The position numbers were made by a program, and so were the translations under genes. A DNA stretch of 64,000 nucleotides from contig NC_134399.1 of the NCBI RefSeq assembly GCF_050003625.1, positions 225,302,975 to 225,366,974 of the forward strand. The letters run 5' to 3'. The stretch is from Haematobia irritans (taxonomy: Eukaryota > Arthropoda > Insecta > Diptera > Muscidae). Within the stretch, counting starts at the first letter, position 1. Every line of letters begins with the position of its first letter. Below, piece after piece: positions 11,035 through 22,630 of the stretch. Below the pieces are notes generated by a model. That model searched no databases. It was not told the DNA's origin and was given only the letters and a program-made list of their open reading frames with translations.

Positions 11035-11330
11035 ATTGTTGGCTCAAAAATTATAATATTATTTTCTGTGTATATATTATTTTGACTTTCACATGTTTTA
11101 TTTAGTTCTCAAATCTTTTTTGTACAATACAATCATTGTAGAAATATACATTCGATTCTATACATTTTCAAATTTTTATCTTTTGTCCAAACGGAATATC
11201 GAACATCGGATCACACAATTTCTAAGCAAATACACTATCCAATGGACAATGTAGCTCTTACTCTTATCAACACAGATGTATCTCTATAGCCGTTGTTGGG
11301 CCCATACAGGCAAACTTAAAGAAACGTTAT
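11035..11330 (-). repeat. Family C relic with degraded tRNA-like module
   Basis: It contains TTTAGTTCTCAAATCTTTTTTG and, at about 11170-11262, the reverse complement of the C tRNA-like module (A-box region CATTGGATAGTGTATTTGC, then a degraded B box CGATGTTCGATATTCC). It is diverged and unlikely to be functional. Confidence 0.4.
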
Positions 11331-11689
11331 TTAAAGAGAAGAGAGAATTTGAAGAGAACTTTAGTTGCTCCCTTTCGTACAAATGAGATTAGCAAGATGT
11401 AGAAAATATGTTTGCAATTGCATAGTACAATATTAAATTTCTTGTAAACCATATTAGGTTAGATATAGTGGCAGCCCTGGTAGAAAAAAGTTTCTTACTA
11501 TTAACGAACAGGCTTCGTTGATTATTTTTCGTTAATATTACGAAATTTTTCGTTATAAGAACGAAAGTTATCGTTAATACAACGAAATGAATCGTTAAAA
11601 GACAATTTTGGTGTTTTGGTTTTTCGTTATATTAATGAAACACGTTTCGTTAATATTACGAATATTAACTTTGTAATTTTTTCAAGAAT

Positions 11690-12900
11690 TAGTATAAACA
11701 AGTATAAACGGCCGTAAGTTCGGCCAGGCTGAATCTTATGTACCCTCCACCATGGATTGCCTATAAACTTCTACGAAAGACTGTCATCCACAATCGAATT
11801 ACTTGGGTTGTGGTATCTTAAATCGTTTTCTAAATTGTGAGTTAGTCCATACGTGATATACATTAGACAAAAACAAGTATGTGTAGGTAAGTCTACAAAT
11901 AATTATGAATCGATATGGACCTTTGCACGGTACGTAAGGAGCCAGAATTGAAATATGGGGGTCGCTTATATGGGGGCTATATACAATTATTGATATGAAC
12001 CAATTTTTGTGTGATTGGGGATCTATTTATCTGAGGGCTATATATAACTATAGACCGATATGGACCTAGTTAGGCATGGTTGTTAGCGGCCAGAAACTAG
12101 CACAATGTACCAAATTTCAACTGACTCGGATGAAATTTGCTCCTCCAAGAGGCTCCAAAACCAAATCTCGGGATCGGTTTATATGGGGTCTATATATGAT
12201 TATGGACTGATATGGACCACTTTTGGCATGGTTGTTAAATATCATATACTACCACCACGTACAAAATTTCAACCAGATCGGATGAATTTTGCTTCTCCAA
12301 AAGGCACCGGAGGTCAAATCTGGGGATCGGTTTATATGGGTGCTATATATAATTATGGACTGATATGAACCAATTCCTGCATGGTTGTTGGATACCATAT
12401 ACTAACATCGCGTAACAAATTTCAACCGAATCGGATGCATTTTGCTCTTCCAAGGGGCTCCGGAGGTCAAATCTGGGGATCGGTTTATATGGGGGCTATA
12501 TATCATTATGGACCGATTTCGACCAATTTTTGCATGGGAGTTTGAGGCCATATATTAACACCACGTACCAAATTTCAACTGAATCAGATGAATTTTGGTC
12601 TTCCAAGAGGCTCCGGAGGTCAAATCTGGCGATCGGTTTATATGGGGGCTATATATAATTATGGACCGATGTGGACCCATTTTTCCATGGTTGTTAGAGA
12701 CCACATACTCACACCATGTACCAAATTTCAGCCGGATTGGATGAAATTTTCTTCTCTTAGAGGCCTCGCAAGCCAAATCGGGGGATCGGTTTATATGGGG
12801 GCTATATATAATTATGGACCGATGTGGACCAATTTTTGCACGGTTGTTAGAGACCATATACTAACACCACGTACCAAATTTCAGCCGGATCGGATGAAAA
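11690..12900 (+). repeat. Family A copy 2 (3' truncated)
   Basis: It starts ACAAGTATAAACGGCCGTAA and carries the TACCCTCCACCAT box. Monomer TTTATATGGG cores follow at about 12178, 12331, 12484, 12636 and 12789, again at about 153-bp spacing. It ends at GATCGGATGAAAATTCATGC and lacks the 3' module. The overlapping plus and minus open frames (12555-13019) arise from the 51-codon period. Confidence 0.7.
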
Positions 12901-13198
12901 TTCATGCATATGGAAATATAAACCTTTATATAGCTCGCAACAAATTTAAAGGATTTGAGATAGTATCAATAATTTTGGTCCACAAATACATATACTGTTG
13001 GTATCTTCTCATATTATGATGGGTATTTATATCATTATTTTATTTATTAAACATTGCCCTAAAATTGAAATATAGAGTTCAATTGACATCTAATGTGAAA
13101 TTAAGACCTTTTTTTCACACATAAATAAATACAATACTTTATATCGATCCACCTACGGTACCCCCACAATAGAACTACAAATTAGTGGTATTAAAATG
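12901..13198. other. Probable interior of a hAT-type element
   Basis: This A+T-rich stretch leads into the hAT-type terminus at 13200-13304. Its last part (AGAACTACAAATTAGTGGTA then TTAAAATGAGATTTAGTTAT) mirrors the interior next to the left end of the 34829 element. No other feature is seen. Confidence 0.4.
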
Positions 13199-13199
13199 A

Positions 13200-13304
13200 G
13201 ATTTAGTTATATTACCCGGAGTCGACTCCGGAGTCGGAGTCGGAGTCGAGCTGATGAAAAATGCTGGAGTCGGAGTCGAGCAAAATTGGCTCGACTCCAC
13301 AGCC
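13200..13304 (-). mobile_element. hAT-type terminus (CAGGGCTGTGGAGTCG)
   Basis: On the minus strand it starts CAGGGCTGTGGAGTCGAGCC, followed by subterminal GGAGTCGGAGTCG repeats. It is the same as the left end of the 2245-bp element at 34829. The opposite end of this copy is not visible, presumably lost at the junction with family A. Confidence 0.65.
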
Positions 13305-13512
13305 CTGCTTAAAATAGACGTTTTATATACTCCGAAACTGGAATTGAAAATTTCATTTATAAAACGAAAGCGATCGTTAATCTAATGATATGGATATGGA
13401 AATAAATTTTAAATTGTTAATTTCGTCATATTAATGAAATACGTTCATTAATAATACGAATGGGAGTTTGAGTATTTCTGCCTCTCTAAAACGTCTCTCC
13501 ATACTCTCTCTA

Positions 13513-14894
13513 CACTGGTAGAAAAATGTTTCGTACTATTAACGAACGGGCTTCGTTGATAATTTTTCGTTAATATTACGCAATTTTTCGTTATAAGAAC
13601 GAAAGTGATCGTTAATACAACGAAATCAATCGTTAAAAGACAATTTTGTGTTTTGGCTTTTCGTTATATTAATGAAACACGTTTCGTTAATATTACGAAT
13701 ATTAACTTTGTAATTTTATCAAGAATTTCAATAAACAAATTCTCTAAGATGGAATTATTATAATCATTTGCACATAGAGAGTAAATTTTGGAAACTTTTA
13801 GCCCTTAAAATAGTCGTTTTATATACTCCGAAACTGGAATTGAAAATTTCATTTATAAAACGAAAGCGATCGTTAATATAACGATATGGATCGTTAAAAA
13901 ATAAATTTTAAATTGTTATATTTCGTTATATTAATGAAATATGTTCATTAATAATACGAATGGGAGTTTGAGTATTTCTGCCTCTCCTTACTCTCTCTAT
14001 CTCTCTCTCTCTCTAAAACGTCTCTCCATACTCTCTCTAATACGTCTGCAGCGTCTATGTAATTTGTACATACACATGTAAGCATGGCAATAAGCACATG
14101 TTTGCGTGTGCGTCTTGGAAAACAAACGGTAAAAAAGTTCAACAGAAAACTTGTCTGATGGGCAAACCTTAACAATATTGACGTTCTTTTCGCTGAAGAG
14201 TGCACAGGCTCATTACAGTTTCGTTGTGAATAAAAAACATAGATTGTGGGTGAGTTAAATTGGTGTTTTTTGTATATTCGCAAGAAATTTAGTATAAATT
14301 TTTAATCTTTAGTGAAAATGCCCCGGGGAAGTGAACTTTCAGATGAAGAAGGCGGAACAATTACCGCAATGAACCTTGGTTGGATAAATGGACACGGCGA
14401 TACGATTATCATTTTTTGGTCTTAGAAATAAGAGGTTTTTTTTTTCTTAAGTGAAAGTCACAATATATGATTATTAAATTACCTAATTCATCAATAAATA
14501 TTATTTCCTACTATATATAAATCATATTTCAAAGATGTTAACAAAAATAATACACTACCAATAACTACACTCAAATGCAATACTTGGTTGGTTTTCATTA
14601 ATATAACGTTTGTGTTAATTTATACAACGTTCGCCTTTCATTCATACAATGAATGATTTTCATTCATACAACGTATAAGCTGCATCCATAATATTCGTTA
14701 ATACAACGAAAAGGCTACGTAATAACAACGTAATTATTCGTTAATACTACGAAATGTATTCCATAAAAGGTTTCGTAAATATAACGTAAAATTACGTTGT
14801 TATAACGAAATGCTACGTTGGCTGACTTTTAATGAAGAATTTCGTTAATACAACGTAGAAATTCATCGTATTAACGAAACTTTTTCTACCAGTG
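13513..14894 (+). mobile_element. Tc1-like element Y inserted in X
   Basis: This 1382-bp element is bounded by CACTGGTAGAAAAATGTTTC and AACGAAACTTTTTCTACCAGTG-type inverted ends, with TA on both sides (13511-13512 and 14895-14896). Removing it and one TA rejoins X as CATACTCTCTC-TA-ATACGTCTG. That is exactly the sequence Y itself has at the corresponding place (about 14028-14046), so one family member jumped into another. The interior is full of ACGAAA/TTCGTT palindromes and has only a vestige of a transposase gene. Confidence 0.85.
14318..14426 (+). pseudogene. Tc1-type transposase N-terminal relic in Y
   Basis: From ATG at 14318 the frame reads MPRGSELSDEEGGTITAMNL then GWINGHGDT and a stop at about 14424. 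MPRG-x-EL-(S/T)-x-E is the typical opening of Tc1-family transposases, ahead of the first helix-turn-helix. The rest of the gene is gone. The parallel relic in X has an extra CRKIG-like stretch, the usual next motif. Confidence 0.6.
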
Positions 14895-15417
14895 TAATAC
14901 GTCTGTAACATTGATGTAATTTGTACATACATATCTAAGCATGGCAATAAGCACATGTTTGCGTGTGTGTCTTGAAAAACAAACAAACAAAGAAAATTTC
15001 ATTAAAACTCAGCCAACGAACAATTTTCATTGATATAGCGAAACATTTTCGTTAATACAATGAAAATATTCGTTAATAGTACGAAACGTTATGTTGATTG
15101 ACAGAAAATTCGTTATAATAACGAAAAATTTCGTTGTATTAACGAATTTGTTTCATTGGCTGACTTTTAACGACACGTTTCGTTAATATAACGAAACTTT
15201 TTCTATTTGTGAACGGTAAAAAGTTCAACAGAAAACTTGTCTGATGGGCAAACATTAACAACATTTACGTTCTTTTCGCTGAAGAGTGCACAGGCTCATT
15301 ACAGTTTCGTTGTGAATAATAAACATAGATGGGAGAGGTGAGTTAAATTTGTGTTTTTTGTATATTCGCAAGAAATTTGGTGTAAATTTTTAATCTTTAG
15401 TCTTTAATCTTTCACTT

Positions 15418-15515
15418 CCCCGGGGAAGTGAACTTTCAGATGAAGAAGGCGGAACAATTACCGTAATGAACCTTGGTTGCAGAAAAATTGGATAAATGGA
15501 CACGGCGATACTTTT
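15418..15515 (+). pseudogene. Tc1-type transposase N-terminal relic in X
   Basis: The text CCCCGGGGAAGTGAACTTTC and onward parallels the relic at 14318, but the ATG has become a TTC-type sequence. It continues as SELSDEEGGTITVMNLGCRK then IG and a stop. GCRKIG fits the S-x-R-x-IA helix of Tc1 transposases. It is non-functional. Confidence 0.55.
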
Positions 15516-16447
15516 ATCATTTTTTGATCTTAGAAATAATAGGCTTTTTTCTTAAGTGAAAGTTACAATATATTATTATTAAATTACTTAATTTATCAGT
15601 AAATATTATTTCCTACTGTATATTAATCATATTTCAAAGATCTTAACAAAAAAAAAAAACAAATTCACTACCAATGACTACACTCAAATGCACTAATTAG
15701 TTGGGTTTCATTAATATGACGTTTGTGTTCATTTATACAACGTTCGCCTTTCATTCATACAATGAAAAAACTGGGTTCATACAATGAATGATTTTCATTC
15801 ATACAACGTATAAGCTGCATCCATACAATGAATAAATTTCATTCATACAACGAATAATATTCGTTAATACAACGAAAAGGCTACGTAATAGCAACTTAAT
15901 TATTCGTTAATACTACGAAATATATTCCATAAAGCGTTTCGTAAATATAACGTAAAATTATGTTGTTATAACGAAATGCTACGTTGGCTGACTTTTAATG
16001 AAGAATTTCGTTAATACAACGTAGAAATTCATCGTATTAACGAAACTTTTTCTACCAGAGGCGAACTTATCTCCTATCACTGATTGCTGCACGCCAAGAA
16101 ACAAAACGTTTGGAAAGCGTGTACCGAAAACGTTTTTCTTTTGTTAGAGTTTTTTGAATTTCTTCGAAAATTTTAATCTTTTATCACCAAAACAAGTTTT
16201 ATTTTTTTAATCAAAAAAAAAAAAATTTTTTTTGAACCAACAACAAAGTCATTTCGCTTATATAAGCATTGTTCTTTTCTAACTTTATGTTTTTAATAAG
16301 ACACATTTAATTCAGAGTAAAAATTTAATATAGTAATATAGTATGTAATGTTGAACATCTTTTCGGAATTTTCCGAACATATCTGGAATATATGTAAAAA
16401 AAAAAAACAACAAAAAATTCGGTCGAAACAGGGCTCGAACCCACGAC

Positions 16448-17013
16448 TAGTCTTGTGTCGTTCCGGAACGAACTAGTTCCAATGAAAGGCTCACTAAAAG
16501 GAACGATTGCCACTAGTTCCATCTCTTTCGTCCTCATCGTTCCTTTTGTCATTTAGTTTTATGTTCAACTTACGCTCCATAGTTCCGCGGATCGCAATTT
16601 GATTTTTTGACTTTTGTTTGAGCTATATCACAATTTATTCATTTTGGTGCGTATGTATATTAAATCATTGATTGGTATGCTGCTATTCAATAGAATCATT
16701 AGTTCCATTTCAGGCTCTTCACAATACACAAAAAAATCTTAATTTCTTGCAATGAGTTTAGTTACTTTTTTACGTTTTCCATTCATTATTTTTTCTCCCT
16801 ATATTTCTATAAACTATTTTAAGTAATTTTACTCAATTTTTAATATTTTTTGTATTTTTCATTTGACCACGAACTTGGTTGCACAAAGTAAACAATGTCA
16901 TCTCTGCCTTTAGTAGATGACAAATATAAAAAGCTGGAACGAAAAGGAACGATTTGAAGGAACTAGTTCCTTTGGTGAACGATCACTATGGTGAACGATT
17001 TTGCCCAAGACTA
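16448..17013. mobile_element. 566-bp TIR element with perfect 8-bp duplication
   Basis: It is flanked by CCCACGAC on both sides (16440-16447 and 17014-17021). The inverted ends begin TAGTCTTG (left TAGTCTTGTGTCGTTCC, right reverse complement TAGTCTTGGGCAAAATCG). The interior has repeated GGAACTAGTTCC palindromes and GGAACGA motifs that could bind a transposase. An 8-bp duplication fits hAT or P-type elements. It splits the minus-strand tRNA-like module of the C relic, and its removal restores that module. Confidence 0.8.
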
Positions 17014-17021
17014 CCCACGAC

Positions 17022-17075
17022 CCTTGGCATTCAAGGCGGACGTAGCAATCACTGCTCCACGGTGCCCAATATTTA
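17022..17075 (-). promoter_or_regulatory. tRNA-like Pol III module (minus), split
   Basis: On the minus strand the module reads GTGGAGCAGTGATTGCTACG then CCGCCTTGAATGCCAAGGGT, and CGTGGG continues across the 566-bp insertion into GGTTCGAGCCC (16425-16440). The B box is close to consensus. Sense transcription would run toward the left of the window. Confidence 0.5.
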
Positions 17076-17173
17076 TTTGTGTTAAATAAAGTTTCATTAA
17101 TCGGCTCGTGGGCGCCGCAAGCTGTGCTATATTAATATAACTTATATGGATAATTATCTATTGATGACAATAA

Positions 17174-17240
17174 CAGCTACGTAGCTCAGTGGATAGTGTG
17201 CTGGCTTACAAATTGCATGGTCCGGGCGTGTGCCCGATTC
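17174..17240 (+). promoter_or_regulatory. tRNA-like Pol III module (plus)
   Basis: GCTACGTAGCTCAGTGGATA contains a good A box (TAGCTCAGTGG). The B-box region is degraded (GTGTGCCCGATTC). The layout relative to the minus-strand module is divergent, as in the intact C copies. Confidence 0.5.
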
Positions 17241-17449
17241 TATGTTTAACATTTAGAAATAGCACCAGCATTACTGAGAGGGGATAATCCACTGAAAAAA
17301 TCTGAAAAAATTTTTGGTCGATATCGGGATCGAACCCTGAGATAGCCCAATAGATATGGCCCAATGGATATTGTGCAGGCTTACAAAAGGATAGACGAGA
17401 GGTAAATTTAGAATAAAATATCAAGAAAAGAAATTTGTATTTTTTTTTG

Positions 17450-18130
17450 TATCCATCACCATAGAATTTTGATTGGGGCATAATAAGTTTGTCATTCCGC
17501 TTGTAACACATCGAAATATCCATTTCCGGCTATATACGTAACCATGTCCTTTTAGCCACCGTGGTGCAATGGTTAGCATGCCCGCCTTGCAAACACGGGG
17601 TCGAGGGTTCAAACCCTGTTTCGACCAAACACCAAAAAGTCGGGCAGCACTCAGTGATAAGAGAGAAGTTCACCACTGTGGTATCACAATGGAGTGAGCC
17701 TAAAATATCGGGTTTCCACTATTCCTAACCTAACCTAACAATGTCCGTTTAGACATCTGTCTGTATGTTATAATCAGAGCCTTCAGTGATGGCCATATCG
17801 TTATGAAACTTTACACAGATTCGATGTTTCATTCATACTGCAGTTTTAATTTGATTTGCCTGAAAATGCAATCTGATTTCATGAGCATCTAGACGCCACT
17901 GTGTTTGTCCGATTTGCGTAAAAACACAAGTATGGAGGTATTTTAGGTCCCCAAAGACCTGTATCGGATTTGGCTTATATCGGTCCATGTTTTAATAAAG
18001 CCTCCATATAGACCTCTCTCCCAATTTTAGCTTCTTGAGTTTTTAGATATCGCAATTTTTATGCGATGTCACTTAAATTTTGACGTACTTTAGGTTTACA
18101 AAGACTTACGCAGAGTTGGGTTTATAACAT
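17450..18130 (-). repeat. Family B-like repeat, split by SINE
   Basis: On the minus strand the text ends with the 3' module (TTTCGATGTGTTACAAGCGG, AATGACAAACTTATTATGCC). It is preceded by CTTTGGGGACC and ATATAAGCCAAATCCGATAC segments. The SINE at 17556-17740 interrupts it at ATGTCCKTTTAG. Confidence 0.5.
17556..17740 (+). mobile_element. tRNA-headed SINE, internally deleted
   Basis: The head contains A box TGGTGCAATGG and a degraded B box (GGTTCAAACCC). The middle is missing (AAAAAGT jumps to CGGGCAGCACTCAG), and the tail is CCTAACCTAACCTAA. Flanking 12-bp duplications, ATGTCCTTTTAG (17544-17555) and ATGTCCGTTTAG (17741-17752), differ at one base. This is as expected of LINE-mediated insertion. 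Confidence 0.8.
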
Positions 18131-19189
18131 ACATTTTGGCAAAGCCCCATGTAGAGCGGCTTTTGAATTCTAAAATTTCGATTTATCGATTTCCACGAAT
18201 GTCTGTAACTCTTGCCGTAAACACCCTTTTGCTTATGGTATCCATCTTTACTATCAAAAGATGAACAACAAATCCTGTCGTTGTTATTGAGACAACTAAA
18301 AAACAATATGAGGAGCAAAAAGAAATGAAGCATAGGCGAACAAAAAGGTTGGGAGGGCTTTTTATGTTTGATCAACGGATTTGTAAACAAAGACACAAAA
18401 AGACCCAACTCTTCGAATAAAACATTCAACGTCGCATTAAAATGCTAATACGACCGATGAGATGCGAGCGATTTAGATGAAGGTTTGGAGGTCGACCAGC
18501 AAGTAAGGTGACACTATGGCTTAAAATGGAATGTATTAAAGCCATGGTACAAACGCATATGCTTCCATTCATGCATCTGGCTAAAATGGGTAACCCAGTT
18601 ACTTTGTATCAGCCAGTCCACCCTACCCACAGCCTGTAAGGTATGGATGGCTGATTCTTTACAATTTTGGCGATGAAGTTGTGTCTCTTCTTGACTGTGA
18701 TGCCCATGTCAGCGATATATTTCTATGTTGCTGATATTTCTGCTGTCCCAAAACACGACACGGGCATCGTGAATATGACGTGACATCTTGCAGCATGACT
18801 TTGGAGTCAGAGCTTTTAATAATGATGACACCGGTAGCATTGTTCGTTGCTTCCACTAAGCCTTTGTGTCTTTATCACAGGTTTCACATGTAATCGTTGT
18901 CGTCGTCTCCACCATCTCCCTATTTCATCCTCCACTATTGGAGGTTGTCATTGTTTTGTTTGTCCCATAAACTGTTGCGTAAATATCTGCTAAAAAGAGA
19001 TTCGGATGATGGCGTTACGTGGCGTTGGATGTTGGGTGTGTGTCGCTTGAACTGAAAACAAAAAGCTGTCATTAAGGCCTAATTTGCGATATGTTTTTAG
19101 CAAATTTATTGAGATCAAAGCAACGAAAGGATATCTTAATTCATCGCCTTTTTGGCACAGTGTGTAGTTTCCTAACTTGATATATTCAA
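18131..19189. other. Unique sequence, no gene recognised
   Basis: No repeat family is recognised. 18430-19060 is less A+T-rich and lacks element ends. Open frames of up to 107 residues on the minus strand have no identifiable domain. It could be old host intron or intergenic DNA. Confidence 0.4.
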
Positions 19190-19420
19190 CAGAAGTTTAC
19201 TTGATCCAACGATTTTGACTTTCCCTTAAGGATTTAGGTAGTGATTCCAAAAATGCGGATCAATAAAATTAAAATTAGGATACAGATCTCATTTAGGGAA
19301 TTTTTATTAACTTTTTGCGATAAATAATAAAAGCTATTCACAAAAAATGTCATTTTAAAAATCCAAATTCTTTTTAAGCATACGACATAATATAGAAATT
19401 TAATAAAATTATTTCAAAAT
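19190..19420 (+). repeat. Family K fragment
   Basis: GATTTTGACTTTCCCTTAAG then GATTTAGGTAGTGATTCC and GGATACAGATCTCATTTAGG match K at 2690-2830. Ends are not seen. Confidence 0.45.
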
Positions 19421-20440
19421 ACTAGAGATTGTAATAAGAAAATGTCCAACTTTCTCCCAATTTAGAAATGTCAATTTTTCGAATGTCGACTTTCTGCCTT
19501 TTTGACGTCCCGACTTACGACGAGCATTCAATTTAAGTTCGATTTTTTTTCATAAAAGGTCGATTAGTCAATTCTGACCATCTTTAAAATAAGATTGAAC
19601 GATTTGAATCGATTTAAAAAAAAAATAAATAAAAGTCGATTCATTACCATGTACCGCACATCACAAAACGACGCATTTGGCTTTTTGGTAAATTTTAATA
19701 TTTTTATTTCAATACCTTTAATGTGAATCTTTACTCGAATTTACCACACTGATACCTGTTGTAAGTATCAGCCAAATCGACCTCTTTAAGTGGCGAAATT
19801 TTATGCTATAAAGTAGACAGCTAAAACATATTTATTTGTCAAAAAGCCCATTTATCATTTTCAGCAAATGTTTTGGGGAATTCGTTTTTATCATAAAAAA
19901 TCCAAGTTTTCTAACTTTTAATATTTTCCATTTAACAGAAATGAACCTCCATATGTTCACGCATATCCCAGTGGCATTTACCAAGAACTGTCACTTGTTG
20001 TCCTGAATGAAATGTAAGACTTTTGTATGCCAGTAGCCACAAGAACGAAAATACAAGCAAACTTTTGAACACTGTCAGCCATTAGGCAGCAAGGTTTCGT
20101 TTTATTTCAATCCTCGCTATATCTCATTTACGTACCTGTGTAAATTCATACAATCAACACACCGGAGTAAGGTGTCCCTGAATCGAATTGGAGATGTTGG
20201 CATCTTGGATGCTGCTGTTGCTGCATGAGTGGTGGTAGCAATTTTAGCAGCAAAGGAAAGAAGTGAATGCAGGTGAGGGAGGGCCTTTATTAAGGGAATG
20301 TTACAATTGGTCGAATCTAAAATACCCATTACCATGAATCAACGCTACGATTCCCGAAGTTAAATTATATGGAGAACCTTAAACATCTCGAATAATCGAA
20401 TGTGAAAGTTTTGAAATAAAAAAAATCGAAATATTACGAG
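19421..20440. other. Unique sequence, no gene recognised
   Basis: A+T-rich sequence with no element ends. A minus-strand 72-residue frame (20117-20335) is alanine/serine-rich owing to a CTG/GCT-rich stretch and is not convincing as a gene. Confidence 0.4.
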
Positions 20441-21140
20441 AAGTAAAATATGAAAAATATACTTTTAGTTTCGAGAAATTTTGATGACCACGTCGCTTTC
20501 TGTCCCTTCAAGAAGTGAAATCGGGTGATTGGTCTTTATGGAAGCTTTACGAAATGGACCGATCAAAACTAAATCCGATACATATTTTTGTGTTTCTAAA
20601 ATTCCTCTATATCTCCAATTTCAGACAAAACGGATTAAAATTGCGGTGTTTAGAAGCCCAAGTTGAAAAAACATCTAGAAATGTAATTTCAGCAAAATCG
20701 GATAAAAATTTGATTTTCTAAAATCCCCAGAAGTCAAAACGTGAGATCGGTCTATATCGGGGCTATACCAAAACATACACAGATACACACTATATTCGGA
20801 ATAGGGAGGCAATACCAAACAATGGACCGATACACACAACATTCGGCTCATCTATTTGTGGCCTGAAAATAGCTCTAAATTTCCAATTTAAATAAAATCT
20901 GATAAAACCTACGGATTCTTGAAGCCCAAGATCCCAAATCGGGGATCGGTTCATATGGGTCTATATAAAACCCCAGATCGATATAAGTTCATCTTTGAAC
21001 TTGACCAGCCTACAAACTGAAAAAGAATCTGTGCTAAATTTCAGGACGATAGCGCGATTATTGAAGACAGTAGCGTGGATACAGCAGACAGACGGACATG
21101 GTTATATTTCAGTCCAGTTATTTCACTGCAAGAAATTTGA
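20440..21140 (+). repeat. Family B repeat
   Basis: It begins TACGAGAAGTAAAAT, has repeats of the AGAAGCCCAAG...AAATCGGGGATCGG type about 200 bp apart, and ends TTTCAGGACGATAGCGCGAT then TATTGAAGACAGTAGCG and ACAGACAGACGGACATGG. It passes straight into the LINE relic at about 21143. The open frame at 20995-21339 is a mixture of B and LINE text in the wrong frame. Confidence 0.55.
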
Positions 21141-21761
21141 GAATATCTCCCAGCAAATCCACAGCCACACAAAACAATTCCGACAACAAATTACCCCAAG
21201 ATTCTCGGGGTCACATTCGACAGCCTTTTTAAGTCGTCGGCCCATGCCACTGCAATTTGTGATAAACTCCGCGGTAGAAACAAGGTCCTCAAGTCGCTTG
21301 CCGGCAGCACTTGGGGTGCGGACAAAGAAACCTTCTTAACTACATATAAGGCAATTGGCCGGTCAGTGGTAAACTATGCAGCGCCAGTGTGGACACCTCA
21401 AACGAGCGATACGCAGTGGAATAACATACAGACATGTCAGAACACTGCCCTTAGAACCGCAACAGGATGTCTCCGCAGTACACCCCTGGATCACCTTTAT
21501 GCGGAGACCAAGATCATCCCAGTGCGTCGTCACAATTACATGTTGTCAAAGCAGTACCTCTTGAGTTGCAATCGAAGTTGTCATCCGAAACACCATCTTG
21601 TGGGTAGACAACCTCCACCAAGGAATGTAAGGGTTGATCTTCACCTTCTAGAGCCCAAGATCCTTCGTTACAAAAGAGAGCCTCTAGATCAGGCAGCATA
21701 CCAGACAGGTCTGAACAGGATTCATGAGGATACTGTAGCTGAAGCGGTGAGAAGGTACAAG

Positions 21762-22630
21762 CAGTGCTGCCGCTAGTGAAAAATTGAGTGAAGTAGATTT
21801 TGGAAAAAAGTGGAGTAGATTGAATAAAATTGAAGTAGCACACATTTTTGAAAACAAAACAATAGAATTCATTTTATTATACCCTCCACCATAGGATGGC
21901 GGTATATTAACTTTATCATTCCGTTTGTAACACATTGAAATATTACTCTAAGACCCCATAAAGTATATATATTCTGGGTTATGGTGAAATTCTGAGTCGA
22001 TCTGAGCATGTCCGTCCGTCTGTTGAAATCACGCTAACTTCCGAACGAAAGAAGCTATCGACTTGAAACTTGGCACAAGTAGTTGTTATTGATGTAGGTC
22101 GGATGGTATTGCAAATGGGCCATATCGGCCCACTTTCACGTATAGCCCCCATATAAACGGACCCCCAAATTTGGCTTGCGGGGACTCTAAGAGAAGAAAA
22201 TTTCATTCGATCCAACTGAAATTTGGTACATGGTTTCAGCATATGATCTCTAACAACCATGCAAAAATTAGTCCACATCGGTCCATAATTATATATAGCC
22301 TCCTTACAAACTGATCCCCCGATTTGGCTTGCGGAGCCTCTAAGAGAACCAAATTTCACCCGATCCGGCTGAAATTTGGTACATGGTGTATGTATATGGT
22401 CTCTAACAACTATGCAAAAATTGGTCCACATCGGTTAATAATTGAATGATTAAAACCGCTATATTCATCGTAATTAAACGAATAGGAAAAACAATTAGGT
22501 AATGTGGGGAAAATTTTAACAATTTGAAGCAGAACAAAAAGTGAAGCAGATTTTTGGAAGAAGGAGTGACGAAGTAAATTTTGTGAAAATGAAGCAAAAT
22601 ACTTCGATTGAAGTAGTAGCGGCAGCACTG
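21762..22630. mobile_element. 869-bp hAT-type element in the LINE
   Basis: The inverted ends are CAGTGCTGCCGCTAGTG and, reverse-complemented, CAGTGCTGCCGCTACTAC, flanked by 8-bp duplications GGTACAAG (21754-21761) and GCTACAAG (22631-22638). CAG-type ends and an 8-bp duplication indicate the hAT superfamily. Subterminal GTGAAGTAGATTTTGG words recur at both ends. The interior carries a reverse-strand piece of family A (about 21880-22440) and no transposase. Cutting it out rejoins the LINE frame at RRYK/GYK. Confidence 0.85.
21880..22440 (-). repeat. Family A fragment inside hAT-type element
   Basis: On the minus strand it runs from a monomer (GGACCAATTTTTGCATAGTT) through GTGGGCCGATATGGCCCATT, the conserved 3' module and ATATACCGCCATCCTATGG then TGGAGGGTATAATA. 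About two and a half monomers are present. Confidence 0.65.

Larger units (their letters stand above)
11476..16058 (+). mobile_element. Tc1-like element X, interrupted
   Basis: The left end is CCCTGGTAGAAAAAAGTTTC; the right end is AACGAAACTTTTTCTACCAG. It is built from TTCGTTAATATAACGAA-type palindromes. Three insertions split it: family A (about 11690-12900), a hAT-type end (to 13304) and the related copy Y (13513-14894). X text is 11476-11690, about 13305-13512 and 14895-16058. It retains a Tc1 transposase N-terminal relic near 15418. No functional gene. Confidence 0.75.
16060..17420 (+). repeat. Family C relic with two tRNA-like modules
   Basis: The text TTCTTTTGTTAGAGTTTTTTG and the following AAAATTTTAATCTTTTATCACC match C near 30950-31010. 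Two tRNA-like modules follow: one on the minus strand, split by the 566-bp element, and one on the plus strand (17174-17240). Both ends are eroded. A SINE scrap (minus, about 17233-17332) is mixed in. Confidence 0.5.

Noticed and set aside
13948..14283. 111-residue minus-strand frame
   Set aside because: It lies in the interior of element Y across a CT-rich simple repeat. The parallel sequence in X is not open.
20995..21339. 114-residue plus-strand frame
   Set aside because: It starts in family B and crosses the LINE relic in the wrong frame. The true RT frame is offset (YPKILGVTFDS).
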